A DNA stretch of 64,000 bases from Bacteroidota bacterium (GCA_023422835.1 JAFAGI010000001.1:256780-320779), one strand, 5' to 3'; shown: positions 1 through 8,675, counted from the stretch's first letter. The notes: generated from the sequence alone by a model not told the origin. Translations and numbers: made by a program.

Positions 1-85
1 TAGTGGGAAAACTGCAAAACACTGCTACCTGGAGATAATTTCTTTTGGGTATCGTTTAAGGAATAAACTAAAAAAACGCAATAAA

Positions 86-118
86 AAGAGGCTGCCGCAG
101 TTATTGCGTCAGCCTCTT
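86..118 (-). terminator. Rho-independent terminator of the secreted repeat protein gene
   Basis: A 9-bp perfect stem (86-94 with 110-118) has extra pairing of CGCA and TGCG inside it. Read on the minus strand it is followed by a run of five T, and it lies 20 bp after the stop of the minus-strand gene at 139-576. Confidence 0.75.
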
Positions 119-138
119 AAAACTAAATAAAACAAAAA

Positions 139-576
139 CTATTTTGTATGGATCACCTTATCGATCTTTTCATTGGCTTTTTGAATTTGATCGCCTATTT
201 TTCCCCAATCAATGGAATTGATGGTTTTCTGAGCTTCATTGATGGCAACAGTAAGTTGATAGCCTACGTCATTCCAGTCGATTTTTTTAAGCTCACTTTG
301 TGCATCTTTCAGTTCCTGCACGGTTTCCTGTTTTATATTGTTCCAGTCAATGGAAGATATGGCGTCTTTGGTTACTGCCACTGCTTTGTCGGCAACGGCT
401 TCCACAGGAATATTTTTTAAAACCCTGGTAATCTGGTTCATCACATTGACAATCTCGCCCACATTTAGCTGTGGGTTATTACTATGCGCCATGGTATCTT
501 TTGCCTGTGCTGATGTGGTGTTTACAGAAAACAGGAAAATAAAGCATGCTGTAAAAGATATTATTGTTGACTTCAT
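139..576 (-). CDS. Small secreted protein with three 23-residue IDW repeats
   Basis: A 145-residue protein of unknown function. Residues 1-24 form a signal peptide with a hydrophobic core and an Ala-x-Ala-type end, so export across the inner membrane is expected; there is no lipobox. The C-terminal half is a repeat array: the triplet Ile-Asp-Trp occurs at residues 76-78, 99-101 and 122-124, exactly 23 apart, each followed by an amphipathic helix-like stretch rich in Lys, Glu and Gln. The residues before the repeats also look helical. The gene is alone, with a terminator close behind it, and diverges from dnaK across 301 bp. I do not recognise the family; a helical periplasmic or surface-associated protein is inferred. 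Confidence 0.75.
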   Translation of the reverse strand: MKSTIISFTACFIFLFSVNTTSAQAKDTMAHSNNPQLNVGEIVNVMNQITRVLKNIPVEAVADKAVAVTKDAISSIDWNNIKQETVQELKDAQSELKKIDWNDVGYQLTVAINEAQKTINSIDWGKIGDQIQKANEKIDKVIHTK

Positions 577-877
577 CCGAAAGCTTTTTAGGTTTTTAAA
601 TTAGATTGCTGTTAATCAAAATGAGCATATTTATCACACTCAATTTATCATTTATTCACTGTATACTGCCTGTTAGACGTTCATAAATGCGGTAGGATTA
701 AAAACAATTGTCCTTTGGTCAAACTGGCAATCAATCATTTAATGAATCTGCCAAAATATATTTATTTAAAAGATTTATAAACAATACACTGACATTATTT
801 CCATACATGCCGCTATGGCACAAAGATTGAACAAAATGAACTGTAATATTTAAACAATAAAAATACAATTTAAGAAT
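577..877. other. Divergent intergenic region upstream of dnaK
   Basis: This 301-bp AT-rich gap separates the secreted repeat protein gene (minus) from dnaK (plus). I see no open reading frame worth calling and no CIRCE-type inverted repeat (the HrcA operator). The only strong motif is the sigma-54-like promoter at 816-830. Confidence 0.6.
816..830 (+). promoter_or_regulatory. Sigma-54-like (-24/-12) promoter of dnaK
   Basis: The 15-mer TGGCACAAAGATTGA has the layout of the RpoN consensus TGGCACG-N4-TTGC: it has the GG and GC dinucleotides at the right spacing and differs at two positions (A for G at position 7, A for C at the end). It ends 48 bp before the dnaK ATG. No equally good TAnnTTTG housekeeping promoter was found here. 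Function is inferred from the match only. Confidence 0.5.
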
Positions 878-2788
878 ATGGGAAAGATTATAGGAATAGA
901 CTTAGGTACAACCAACAGTTGCGTTTCCGTAATGGAAGGTAACGAACCTGTTGTAATTGCCAATGAAGAAGGCCGCCGTACCACGCCTTCCATCGTTGCT
1001 TTTTTAAAGAACGGCGAACGTAAGGTGGGTGATCCTGCAAAACGCCAGGCCATCACCAACCCTGAAAATACGATCATGAGTATCAAAAGATTCATGGGCC
1101 GTAAGTACGATGAAATTGGTTCTGAAAAAGAACACGAAAGTTATAAAATAGTAAAAGGCGACAATGATACTGTGCGCGTGGAAATTGAAGGCCGGCATTA
1201 CACTCCGCAGGAAATTTCTGCTATGATCCTGCAGAAGATGAAAAAAACTGCAGAAGACTATCTTGGACAGGAAGTGAACGAAGCTGTGATCACTGTACCT
1301 GCATATTTCAACGACTCTCAGCGCCAGGCTACCAAAGAAGCCGGCGAGATCGCGGGGCTGAACGTGCGCCGTATTGTAAATGAACCCACAGCAGCAGCGT
1401 TAGCCTATGGTCTGGACAAAGGTGGCAGGGAACACAAGATCGCAGTATTTGACCTGGGTGGCGGTACTTTTGATATTTCCATTCTTGACCTCGGTGATGG
1501 TGTTTTTGAAGTAAAATCTACTAACGGGGATACACACCTGGGTGGTGACGACTTTGATAAAGTGATCATGGACTGGCTGGCAAATGAATTTAAAAATGAT
1601 GAAGCCATTGATCTGCGCAAAGACCCTATGGCATGGCAGCGTTTGAAAGAAGCAGCCGAAAAAGCTAAGATTGAATTGTCTTCTTCCACAGAAACAGAAA
1701 TTAACCTGCCTTACATCACTGCTGTTGACGGTGTGCCTAAACACCTGGTAAGAAAATTATCAAGGGCAAAATTTGAGCAGTTATCAGACAGCTTGTTCGA
1801 AAGATGCCTGAAACCTTGTGAAGTGGCTTTGAAAGATGCGGGCTATTCAAAATCTGAAATTGATGAAATAATCCTGGTGGGCGGTTCTACACGTATCCCT
1901 AAAGTGCAGGAACTGGTTGAACAGTTCTTCGGCAAGAAACCACACAAAGGTGTAAACCCCGATGAAGTAGTTGCCATTGGTGCAGCAATCCAGGGAGCGG
2001 TATTAACGGGTGAAGTGAAAGATGTATTGCTGCTCGACGTTACCCCGCTGACCTTAGGTATAGAAACTATGGGAAGCGTTATGACACCAATGATACCTGC
2101 CAACACTACCATCCCTACCCAGAAGAAAGAAGTGTTCTCTACGGCAAGCGACAACCAGCCCGGCGTGCAGATCCATGTATTACAGGGTGAGCGCTCCATG
2201 GCTAAGGACAACAAGAGCCTGGGTGTGTTTAACTTAGACGGTATTCCACCGGCTCCGCGCGGTGTACCTCAGATTGAAGTTATTTTCGACATTGATGCCA
2301 ACGGCATCCTTAACGTAACTGCCAAGGATAAAGGTACAGGCAAGGAACAGAAAATACGTATTGAAGCAGGAAGCGGTCTGAACAAAGAAGAGATCGAAAA
2401 AATGAAAGCTGAGGCTAAAGCCAACGAGGCTGCCGATAAAGCAGAAAGAGAGAAAGTTGACAAACTGAACCAGGCAGACGCTTTGATATTCCAGACTGAA
2501 AAACAGGTCAAGGAATTCGGAGATAAAATCCCTGCCGATAAAAAAGAACCGATCGACAGCGCTCTGACCAAACTGAAAGAAGCACACAAACTGCAGGACA
2601 TTGCTGCAATAGATAAGGCTATTGAAGAGATGAATACAGCATGGACTGCTGCAAGTGAAGACATCTATAAAACACAGCAGCCGGAGGACGGGCAGCCAAG
2701 TGCAGGCGCGCAACAAGGGCCTGAACAAGGCAATACTGCCGGCGGCGGCGATAACGTACAGGACGCAGAATTTGAAGAAGTAAAGTAG
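878..2788 (+). CDS. dnaK: Hsp70 chaperone DnaK
   Basis: Full-length 636-residue Hsp70. It binds unfolded cytoplasmic proteins in an ATP-driven cycle with DnaJ and GrpE. The first nucleotide-binding motif [13 protein letters not shown] starts at residue 6, the second phosphate motif [10 protein letters not shown] is at 192-201, and [11 protein letters not shown] is at 168-178. The linker, with the sequence [13 protein letters not shown], is followed by the substrate-binding domain and a helical lid. The tail is Gln/Gly-rich and ends in the acidic EEVK typical of bacterial DnaK. The start is the ATG before the conserved GKIIGIDLG. The gene is monocistronic: dnaJ and grpE are not adjacent, and a strong hairpin terminator follows 22 bp after the stop. 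A sigma-54-like promoter lies upstream. Confidence 0.98.
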   Translation: MGKIIGIDLGTTNSCVSVMEGNEPVVIANEEGRRTTPSIVAFLKNGERKVGDPAKRQAITNPENTIMSIKRFMGRKYDEIGSEKEHESYKIVKGDNDTVRVEIEGRHYTPQEISAMILQKMKKTAEDYLGQEVNEAVITVPAYFNDSQRQATKEAGEIAGLNVRRIVNEPTAAALAYGLDKGGREHKIAVFDLGGGTFDISILDLGDGVFEVKSTNGDTHLGGDDFDKVIMDWLANEFKNDEAIDLRKDPMAWQRLKEAAEKAKIELSSSTETEINLPYITAVDGVPKHLVRKLSRAKFEQLSDSLFERCLKPCEVALKDAGYSKSEIDEIILVGGSTRIPKVQELVEQFFGKKPHKGVNPDEVVAIGAAIQGAVLTGEVKDVLLLDVTPLTLGIETMGSVMTPMIPANTTIPTQKKEVFSTASDNQPGVQIHVLQGERSMAKDNKSLGVFNLDGIPPAPRGVPQIEVIFDIDANGILNVTAKDKGTGKEQKIRIEAGSGLNKEEIEKMKAEAKANEAADKAEREKVDKLNQADALIFQTEKQVKEFGDKIPADKKEPIDSALTKLKEAHKLQDIAAIDKAIEEMNTAWTAASEDIYKTQQPEDGQPSAGAQQGPEQGNTAGGGDNVQDAEFEEVK

Positions 2789-2810
2789 CGAGTATTGACA
2801 ATTTAATAAA

Positions 2811-2839
2811 AAGCAGCTGATCGCCCAGCTGCTTTTTTT
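2811..2839 (+). terminator. Rho-independent terminator of dnaK
   Basis: A perfect 9-bp stem, AAGCAGCTG against CAGCTGCTT, has a 6-nt loop and runs into seven consecutive T. It starts 22 bp after the dnaK stop. Confidence 0.9.
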
Positions 2840-2909
2840 ATTTATAAACTAAATGTATTTTTGATAAAATGGTCTTATAATCAAATGATAGTAACAACCC
2901 TATACAAAA

Positions 2910-2935
2910 AAGCAGGCAGAAAAATCCACCTGCTT
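2910..2935 (-). terminator. Rho-independent terminator of the cupin gene
   Basis: A 7-bp stem (AAGCAGG with CCTGCTT) is followed, on the minus strand, by a run of T. It lies 18 bp after the stop of the cupin gene, which ends at 2954. Confidence 0.7.
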
Positions 2936-2953
2936 CCATTCATAGTTTTATAG

Positions 2954-3352
2954 CTATTCAGTAGTCTGTCCGTCAAAATCTTCTTCATTAGCCTCTGCGT
3001 CTTCTTTTGTGCTGCGCACAATACCGTCTTTGTGGTGTGGAGGAGAATAAAGTGTATACAGTTTCAGTGTCTCAGAGCTTGATTTGTTTACAACGTTGTG
3101 TTCTGCCCCTGCAGGAACAATCACCGCATCGCCATCTGAAACATCATATTGGTTACCATCTATCAAAACATAGCCTTCTCCAGCCTCAAAACGAAAGAAC
3201 TGGTCGTTTTCCTTGTGTGTTTCTATACCGATCTCGCTGCCTGGTGCAATGCTCATCAGCACAAGCTGTGAATGTTTGCCTGTGTACAATACCTGGCGGA
3301 AATTATCATTTGCTAAAGTGTCTTTTTCGATGTTTGATTTAAACCCTTCCAT
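2954..3352 (-). CDS. Small single-domain cupin protein
   Basis: A 132-residue one-domain cupin, probably cytoplasmic since it lacks a signal peptide. Cupin motif 1 spans residues 38-60 (from G38 through ETH at 44-46 to AGEG) and motif 2 spans 74-88 with H85 in AGAEHN. H46 and H85 are candidate metal ligands. Motif 1 has one histidine followed by Lys-Glu-Asn-Asp-Gln instead of the usual HxH, so the metal site is somewhat unusual. The C-terminus is an acidic tail (about 112-132, rich in Glu and Asp). Sugar isomerase, dioxygenase or mere binding functions are all possible for this fold; the substrate cannot be told. The gene stands alone, with its own terminator, and diverges from the aminotransferase gene. 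Confidence 0.85.
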   Translation of the reverse strand: MEGFKSNIEKDTLANDNFRQVLYTGKHSQLVLMSIAPGSEIGIETHKENDQFFRFEAGEGYVLIDGNQYDVSDGDAVIVPAGAEHNVVNKSSSETLKLYTLYSPPHHKDGIVRSTKEDAEANEEDFDGQTTE

Positions 3353-3488
3353 AATATTTATCTTTAGTAATTATCTTGCAAAAAGTGTACCTGATTTATT
3401 TAAATCCTTAATAATAAACTGTTTTGGTTTTAAAAAAGTATCTTCAAATATAGGTACTAAGTTCTGTAAATTTGCTGCAGGAAGCGAA

Positions 3489-3566
3489 TGCGAAGTTCGC
3501 ACTATTCCAAATTATTAAACACCAAGATAAAGTAGCGGACGCAAAAGTTTCCCGATAATTATCGGG
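3489..3566. repeat. Two palindromes in an intergenic region, REP-like
   Basis: Two palindromes lie in the 240-bp gap between the cupin and aminotransferase genes. The first (3489-3501) is TGCGAAGTTCGCA, a 6-bp inverted repeat around one base. The second (3551-3566) is a perfect 16-bp palindrome, CCCGATAATTATCGGG. Neither is followed by a T run, so they are not obvious terminators. They resemble dispersed intergenic palindromes of Bacteroidota; that is from memory and not shown here. Confidence 0.45.
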
Positions 3567-3592
3567 ATTATTAAAACATTAAATATTCACGG

Positions 3593-4774
3593 ATGCATAA
3601 CAGACAATTGTTCCTTCAGCATGTAGGCCAGACTTCGCCCGAACCAATGGGCATTGAGATCAGGAAAGCTGAAGGCATTTACCAATATGATACCAATGGC
3701 AAACAGTACATAGATTTAATTTCAGGTTTCAGTGTCTGCAACATCGGCCATTCTCACCCAAAGGTGATTGATGCCATCAACAGGCAAATCTCTGATTACA
3801 TGCATGTGATCGTTTACGGCGAATTTATTGAAGCGCCACAGGTACAGTACGCAAAAATGCTGGCAGATCTATTGCCCGGAAATCTGAATTGTGTGTATTA
3901 CACCAATAGTGGCGCCGAGGCTACGGAAGGCGCCATGAAGCTGGCCAAGCGCTTTACAGGCAGGCCGAATATAGTGGCATTCAATAAAAGCTATCACGGT
4001 TCTACCCAGGGCGCGCTTAGCATTATAGGCGATGAATACTTCCGGGGTGCATTCCGGCCATTGTTACCCGGCATTATACACGCTGAATATAATGATGAAG
4101 CCATGGCTGGCCTGATAGATCATAGCACGGCCTGTGTAATTATGGAAACGGTGCAGGCAGAGGCAGGCATCATTAAACCGGATATAGAATGGATAAAAAA
4201 GATCCGCGAAAAATGTACACAAACAGGCACACTGCTGATCTTCGATGAAATACAGGCCGGCTTCGGCAGAACCGGCACGCTGTGGGCATTTGAGCAATAC
4301 CAGGTAGTGCCCGACATACTGCTGCTGGGCAAGGCATTGGGCGGCGGTATGCCGATTGGCGCATTCATTGCCGATAAAAAGATCATGGACACACTTATGG
4401 CAGCCCCCGTGCTGGGCCATATGAGCACTTTCGGCGGGCACCCTGTATCTTGCGTAGCAGGAAAGGCGGCGCTGGAAGTATTGCTATACGGGAAGTTCAT
4501 GGATGAAATAGCAGAGAAAGAAATCATTATCAAAGAAAAACTAAAACATTCCAGGATAAAGAAACTGCATACTGCCGGCCTCTGGGCAGCAGTGTATTTC
4601 GACAGCTTTGAAACCAATAAAAAAGTTATTCATGCCTGTATAGAAAACGGGCTGATTACCGACTGGTTCTTATTCCGCTCCGAAGCCCTGCGTTTTGCAC
4701 CCCCGCTGACCATTTCCAAAGAAGAACTCATCCGTGCCTGCGAAATAATTATTTCCTGCTGCGATAAAATATAA
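3593..4774 (+). CDS. Class III PLP-dependent aminotransferase
   Basis: A 393-residue fold type I aminotransferase of the ornithine/acetylornithine/4-aminobutyrate class. The conserved parts are SGFSVCNIGHSHPKV near residues 44-58, the cofactor-binding loop NSGAEA at 105-110, the FDEIQAGFGRTG block at 217-228 whose Asp218 pairs with the pyridine nitrogen, and Lys247 in GKALGGG, which should form the Schiff base. Length is normal. The partner substrate cannot be fixed: no arginine, lysine or GABA genes are nearby. A GNAT acetyltransferase gene starts 3 bp after the stop, so the two are probably cotranscribed and might act on the same amine. ArgD-like acetylornithine aminotransferase is one option, but sequence recall does not favour any one name. 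Confidence 0.88.
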   Translation: MHNRQLFLQHVGQTSPEPMGIEIRKAEGIYQYDTNGKQYIDLISGFSVCNIGHSHPKVIDAINRQISDYMHVIVYGEFIEAPQVQYAKMLADLLPGNLNCVYYTNSGAEATEGAMKLAKRFTGRPNIVAFNKSYHGSTQGALSIIGDEYFRGAFRPLLPGIIHAEYNDEAMAGLIDHSTACVIMETVQAEAGIIKPDIEWIKKIREKCTQTGTLLIFDEIQAGFGRTGTLWAFEQYQVVPDILLLGKALGGGMPIGAFIADKKIMDTLMAAPVLGHMSTFGGHPVSCVAGKAALEVLLYGKFMDEIAEKEIIIKEKLKHSRIKKLHTAGLWAAVYFDSFETNKKVIHACIENGLITDWFLFRSEALRFAPPLTISKEELIRACEIIISCCDKI

Positions 4775-4777
4775 GTT

Positions 4778-5299
4778 ATGGCCATAAACAATTTACAATT
4801 CAGGAAAGCTGGTAAAGCAGACATCAACAGCATCTGGAAAATCATACAACAGGCCATTGAACGCAGAAAGCTTGACGGCAGCAGCCAATGGCAGGATGGC
4901 TACCCCAACCCTGAAACCATCAGGCAGGATATTGAAAACGCGCATGGATACGTGCTTTCAGCAGGTGAAAATATCATTGCTTACTGTGCGGTCTTGTTCA
5001 ATATTGAACCTGCCTATGATCATATTAAAGGTGAATGGCTCACAAATGGCGACTTCCTGGTGGTACACCGTGTAGCAGTATCCGGTGAAGTTGCAGGCCA
5101 GGGAATTGCCACCGGACTGTTTAAATTACTGGAAGATCATGCTGTAGCCAACAACATTTTCAGCATTAAAGTAGACACGAACTTTGACAACGTGCCCATG
5201 CTGAAAATTCTTGAAAAACTGGGCTATACTTATTGCGGGGAAGTATATTTCCGCGGCAGTGCACGCAAAGCTTTTGAAAAAGTATTGAAACCAGGTTAA
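4778..5299 (+). CDS. GNAT-family N-acetyltransferase
   Basis: A 173-residue acetyltransferase of the GNAT fold. Motif A, which binds acetyl-CoA, is seen around residues 97-118 (HRVAVSGEVAGQGIATGL), followed by the helix LEDHA and the typical later motif LEKLGYTYCG near the C-terminus. Substrate unknown. The start codon follows the aminotransferase stop by 3 bp, so coupling of translation is likely and a shared metabolic role is possible. No signal peptide is seen, so it is cytoplasmic. Of the GNAT subfamilies it looks most like the generic acetyltransferases often annotated as RimI-like, but I would not assign ribosomal protein modification. Confidence 0.88.
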   Translation: MAINNLQFRKAGKADINSIWKIIQQAIERRKLDGSSQWQDGYPNPETIRQDIENAHGYVLSAGENIIAYCAVLFNIEPAYDHIKGEWLTNGDFLVVHRVAVSGEVAGQGIATGLFKLLEDHAVANNIFSIKVDTNFDNVPMLKILEKLGYTYCGEVYFRGSARKAFEKVLKPG

Positions 5300-5325
5300 T
5301 CAAGTTCTGGCATTGGCCGAATAAA

Positions 5326-5333
5326 TAATTTTG
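5326..5333 (+). promoter_or_regulatory. Bacteroidota -7 promoter element of thyA
   Basis: TAATTTTG fits the Bacteroidota -7 consensus TAnnTTTG and ends 13 bp before the thyA ATG, giving a very short leader. The -33 element is weak. Confidence 0.5.
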
Positions 5334-5346
5334 CTACTTTTGAAGC

Positions 5347-6141
5347 ATGCAGCAATACCTCAATCTGTTACAACACATTATAGACAATGGCGTAAAAAAA
5401 GAAGACCGCACCGGAACCGGTACCACAAGTGTATTTGGCTACCAGATGCGCTTTAACCTTCACGAAGGTTTTCCTATGGTTACCACCAAAAAACTTCACT
5501 TCAGGAGCATTATACACGAACTGTTGTGGTTCCTCAAAGGCGATACCAATATTCAATACCTGAAAGACAATAAAGTCTCTATCTGGGATGAATGGGCAGA
5601 TGCCCATGGAGACCTGGGGCCGGTATACGGGAAGCAGTGGCGCAGCTGGCAGGGCGCTGACGGCAAAACCTATGACCAGATCAAGGATGTGCTGCAACAG
5701 ATACAAACAAATCCAGACAGCCGCCGGATGATCGTAAGCGCCTGGAACGTAGGCGAGCTGAAAGATATGGCGCTAATGCCCTGCCACACGATGTTCCAGT
5801 TTTACGTGGCAGATGGCAAGCTCAGCTGCCAGCTATACCAGCGTAGCGCAGACGTGTTCTTAGGCGTACCTTTCAACATTGCTTCTTATGCATTGCTCAC
5901 CATGATGATAGCGCAGGTCTGTGATCTTGGTGTGGGAGATTTTATACATACATTCGGAGACGTACATTTGTACAACAACCATATTGATCAGGCGAAACTG
6001 CAATTGAGCAGGCAGCCCTACCCCTTGCCTGTGATGAAGCTGAATAAAGATATCCGCGATATTTTTGAATTTACCTATGAAGATTTCACCCTGGAAAACT
6101 ACCAGTGCCATCCGGGTATTAAGGCTCCGGTAGCAGTATAA
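5347..6141 (+). CDS. thyA: Thymidylate synthase ThyA
   Basis: A 264-residue, folate-dependent thymidylate synthase, which methylates dUMP to dTMP with methylenetetrahydrofolate and releases dihydrofolate. The catalytic cysteine is Cys146 in [12 protein letters not shown], the same number as in the E. coli enzyme, which also has 264 residues. The phosphate-binding arginines are seen in EDRTGTGT (residues 19-26) and DSRRMIV (124-130), and the folate/dUMP-binding block [20 protein letters not shown] is complete. The C-terminal APVAV ending is typical. It forms a homodimer in the cytoplasm. No dihydrofolate reductase gene follows, unlike in many Bacteroidota where folA is next to thyA. Confidence 0.98.
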   Translation: MQQYLNLLQHIIDNGVKKEDRTGTGTTSVFGYQMRFNLHEGFPMVTTKKLHFRSIIHELLWFLKGDTNIQYLKDNKVSIWDEWADAHGDLGPVYGKQWRSWQGADGKTYDQIKDVLQQIQTNPDSRRMIVSAWNVGELKDMALMPCHTMFQFYVADGKLSCQLYQRSADVFLGVPFNIASYALLTMMIAQVCDLGVGDFIHTFGDVHLYNNHIDQAKLQLSRQPYPLPVMKLNKDIRDIFEFTYEDFTLENYQCHPGIKAPVAV

Positions 6142-6184
6142 GAATTTTTTCAATAATTATTTATTGTTTTTCGATAAATACTTA

Positions 6185-6192
6185 TACATTTG
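6185..6192 (+). promoter_or_regulatory. Bacteroidota promoter of the DUF2975/XRE pair
   Basis: TACATTTG fits TAnnTTTG, with a TTG at 6164-6166 about 20 bp upstream as a plausible -33 element. It lies 37 bp before the DUF2975 start, in an AT-rich gap after thyA. Confidence 0.55.
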
Positions 6193-6229
6193 CGATTTAT
6201 CTTGATCTTATCACTCAATACATCAGTTT

Positions 6230-7048
6230 ATGAAAAAGCTTTTCTGGATGTCCGTTATTGTATATCTATTTATCGCGGCCTTTGCTTACCTGTTATTGTA
6301 TAAACCTTTTATTCCCAATAATGATGTTAAAACGATAGTCATTGATACAATACCGTCTCAAAATTTAAAAATTAACAATCAACAAGAAATAATTAAATCA
6401 AATGATTGGGCGGGCAGGTCCAGGCACTTTGGTTTTATGAAGGTTTTGGAAAGATATAACGACTCCGCTAAGAATAAGCAATACGTGGGGTTTGATTTTT
6501 ATAAATCTAACCACCCGCGCAATGATTACTATATTACGGTAGACAAAAATTTTATTAAATATTATAATGAACATGCTAGAAAGAATATTGTTGAGGAAAC
6601 TCCTTACAGGATAATTGAAAACAAAAAAAGGAGGGGTGCTGAATTGCTTTTTGAAATTTCGGCCGATAAATCTGAAACATTATTTAAACTAAACATAGTG
6701 TATTTGTTTCTGGCGTTTTTTATAATCTTTTATGTCTTTATAGTACTGCCTTTCGTGGTATTAAAGAACATAGCAAGGGGCAAACCTTTTGTACTAAAAA
6801 ATATTCTTTATACCAGGATTATAGGCGGTATGGCCGTACTAATCCCTGTGATTTATATAGTGGGTATAACAATTATACATGCGGTATTGAATAATAAATA
6901 TTCAGTAGGCAGGTTTCTACATATTCCCTATGGAGAAATTTTATACGATAAGGTTGTATACATAGTTGCCGGTGCTGCAGTATTATTATTAAGCCATGCA
7001 TTTGACAAGGGTAATAAAATTGAAGAAGAACAAAACTTAACTGTATAA
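6230..7048 (+). CDS. DUF2975-type membrane protein
   Basis: A 272-residue integral membrane protein. A first membrane helix spans residues 5-25, then comes a soluble, probably periplasmic, Lys/Asn-rich segment of about 125 residues, and then three more helices at about 152-177, 193-217 and 236-255. The C-terminal helices match DUF2975, a family usually encoded next to a short XRE regulator, and such a gene indeed follows 1 bp after the stop. The periplasmic insert between helices 1 and 2 is long for the family. Base composition is lower in G+C than in the neighbouring genes, which could point to later acquisition. Function unknown; a membrane partner that controls or is controlled by the regulator is inferred from the pairing. 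Confidence 0.75.
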   Translation: MKKLFWMSVIVYLFIAAFAYLLLYKPFIPNNDVKTIVIDTIPSQNLKINNQQEIIKSNDWAGRSRHFGFMKVLERYNDSAKNKQYVGFDFYKSNHPRNDYYITVDKNFIKYYNEHARKNIVEETPYRIIENKKRRGAELLFEISADKSETLFKLNIVYLFLAFFIIFYVFIVLPFVVLKNIARGKPFVLKNILYTRIIGGMAVLIPVIYIVGITIIHAVLNNKYSVGRFLHIPYGEILYDKVVYIVAGAAVLLLSHAFDKGNKIEEEQNLTV

Positions 7049-7049
7049 A

Positions 7050-7283
7050 ATGCCAATAGTTGTAAATTTGGATGTGATGCTGGCAAAGCGAAAAATTTCG
7101 CTATCAGAACTAAGTGAAAGAGTCGGCATTACGCTGGCAAACTTAAGCATTCTGAAAAACGGGAAAGCCAAAGCAATAAGGTTTTCTACACTGGAGCAAA
7201 TCTGTAAAACGCTGGAGTGCCAGCCCGGTGATATTCTAAACTACCTGAATGAGGTAGAATATAAAAAATTAATGAACTTTTAA
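7050..7283 (+). CDS. Short XRE-family regulator (YozG-like)
   Basis: A 77-residue protein that is almost entirely one Cro/C1-type helix-turn-helix domain: helices with SLSELSERVGIT (recognition turn) and TLANLSILKNGKAKAIRFST, then the typical TLEQICKTLECQPGDIL end. It is the family of small regulators that accompany DUF2975 membrane proteins. The start codon is 1 bp after the DUF2975 stop, so the two are translationally coupled. DNA binding to its own promoter near 6185 is likely but not shown. It ends 8 bp from the convergent folB stop. Confidence 0.9.
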   Translation: MPIVVNLDVMLAKRKISLSELSERVGITLANLSILKNGKAKAIRFSTLEQICKTLECQPGDILNYLNEVEYKKLMNF

Positions 7284-7291
7284 TCTACCTG

Positions 7292-7654
7292 TTATCTGAT
7301 CGCTCTTCTCTTACTATACGCAGCTTCTGTACTGCCTATGTAATTCGCAATGGGAGGCTTAACTTTCCGCACAGAAACTTCCACGTTTTCAGCCAGCGGA
7401 CAGGCTTCCAGTATATCGTTGACCATTTGCATAGCCAGTGTTTCCAACAGTGGTGTGGGCTGTTGCATCTTTTGTTTTACCAGTTGGTAAACAGCGGCAT
7501 AATCAATGGTATCTTCCAGACGGTAAACGACCGGCGCCTGCGGTGCATATTCAATAAGCACATTTACTACAAATTCACCACCAATGAGCTTTTCCTCTTC
7601 GTAAAGGCCGTGCCGGGCAAAAAATTGCAGGTCGTTTAAACGTATGGACAGCAT
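7292..7654 (-). CDS. folB: Dihydroneopterin aldolase FolB
   Basis: A 120-residue dihydroneopterin aldolase, which cleaves dihydroneopterin to 6-hydroxymethyl-dihydropterin in folate synthesis. The family hallmarks are present: FFARHGLYEEEK at residues 11-22, DYAAVY at 51-56, PLLETLA at 68-74 with the pterin-binding Glu71, and the RKVKPPI block whose Lys99 is the likely catalytic lysine. Normal length, cytoplasmic, works as an octamer. Its ATG starts 1 bp past the trxB stop on the minus strand, so it is the second gene of a trxB-folB unit. Supply of folate also fits the nearby thyA, though that is on the other strand. Confidence 0.95.
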   Translation of the reverse strand: MLSIRLNDLQFFARHGLYEEEKLIGGEFVVNVLIEYAPQAPVVYRLEDTIDYAAVYQLVKQKMQQPTPLLETLAMQMVNDILEACPLAENVEVSVRKVKPPIANYIGSTEAAYSKRRAIR

Positions 7655-7655
7655 A

Positions 7656-8606
7656 TTAAGATTCTTTTGCGGCTAAATATCTTTCGGCATCCAGCGCGGC
7701 CATACAACCGCTGCCTGCCGCTGTTACTGCCTGGCGGTATATCTTATCCTGCACATCACCTGCAGCAAATACGCCCGGTACATTTGTTTTGGAAGTTCCC
7801 GGCTGTGTATTGATATAGCCCGTTTCATCGGTATCTATGAATTCTTTAAAAATGTCACTGTTCGGGTGATGGCCTATAGCTACGAACATAGCGCTCACAT
7901 CCAGGTCTTTGGTTTCGCCGCTCTGGTTGTCTTTGATTCGCACGCCTGTTACAGTCTTTTCGCCCAGAACCTCTACCGGCTCTGAGTTCCAGTGGATCTG
8001 TATTTTAGGGTTGTCCTTTACCCTTTGCTGCATGATCTTGCTTGCCCGCATGCCGCCCTCACCTTTACGCACGATCATATGCACTTTAGTGGCGATGTTA
8101 GAAAGATAGATGGCTTCCTCACACGCCGTATCTCCCGCACCCACGATGGATACGTCTTTGCCGCGGAAGAAAAATCCGTCGCACACAGCACAGGCGCTTA
8201 CGCCGTAGCCGTTAAGCCTTTGCTCGCTGGGCAATCCCAGCCATTTGGCAGTTGCTCCTGTAGAGATGATGACTGTTTCCGCTTCAATCCATGTATGATC
8301 ATCTATCTGTACTTTATGAATATCTCCCGTGAAATCAACTTTAGTGGCAAGGCCATAGCGGATGTCGGCACCCATCCTGGCAGCTTGTTTTTCAAAATCC
8401 ACCATGATCTCCGGACCCATTTTTCCTTCAGGATAGCCGGGATAGTTTTCCACATGGGTAGTGATGGTCAGTTGCCCCCCCGGCTGTATTCCCTGGTAAA
8501 GCAGGGGCTTCAGGTTGGCTCTGGCTGCATAAATCGCAGCGGTGTAGCCTGCAGGGCCGGATCCTATAATTAAACATTTAACCCTTTCCATAGCTTGTTG
8601 CTCCAT
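7656..8606 (-). CDS. trxB: Thioredoxin-disulfide reductase TrxB
   Basis: A flavoprotein of about 316 residues that passes electrons from NADPH to thioredoxin. From the ATG at 8606 the FAD-binding motif GSGPAGYTAA is at 15-24, the redox-active pair lies in CAVCDG (Cys139 and Cys142), and the NADPH site is the VGAGDTACEEA stretch near residue 155. The C-terminal FAD motif GVFAAGDVQD is intact. The start is uncertain: a TTG at 8612, an ATG at 8606 and an ATG at 8591 (giving MERVKCLIIG) all work. The last fits the usual N-terminus of the family. A TAAATTTG promoter element on the minus strand (8624-8631) lies just upstream. folB follows by 1 bp. Confidence 0.96.
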   Translation of the reverse strand: MEQQAMERVKCLIIGSGPAGYTAAIYAARANLKPLLYQGIQPGGQLTITTHVENYPGYPEGKMGPEIMVDFEKQAARMGADIRYGLATKVDFTGDIHKVQIDDHTWIEAETVIISTGATAKWLGLPSEQRLNGYGVSACAVCDGFFFRGKDVSIVGAGDTACEEAIYLSNIATKVHMIVRKGEGGMRASKIMQQRVKDNPKIQIHWNSEPVEVLGEKTVTGVRIKDNQSGETKDLDVSAMFVAIGHHPNSDIFKEFIDTDETGYINTQPGTSKTNVPGVFAAGDVQDKIYRQAVTAAGSGCMAALDAERYLAAKES

Positions 8607-8675
8607 AATCAATTTTTGTGATGCAAATTTAACTTATTTTGTCCACATATTTACCGCCCTGTTAAATACTCCGGA

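Noticed and set aside
1..66. Possible C-terminal end of a plus-strand gene at the left edge
   Set aside because: Frame 1 reads about 20 protein-like residues before a stop at 64-66, but the first codon in that frame is TAG, and nothing in it is recognisable.
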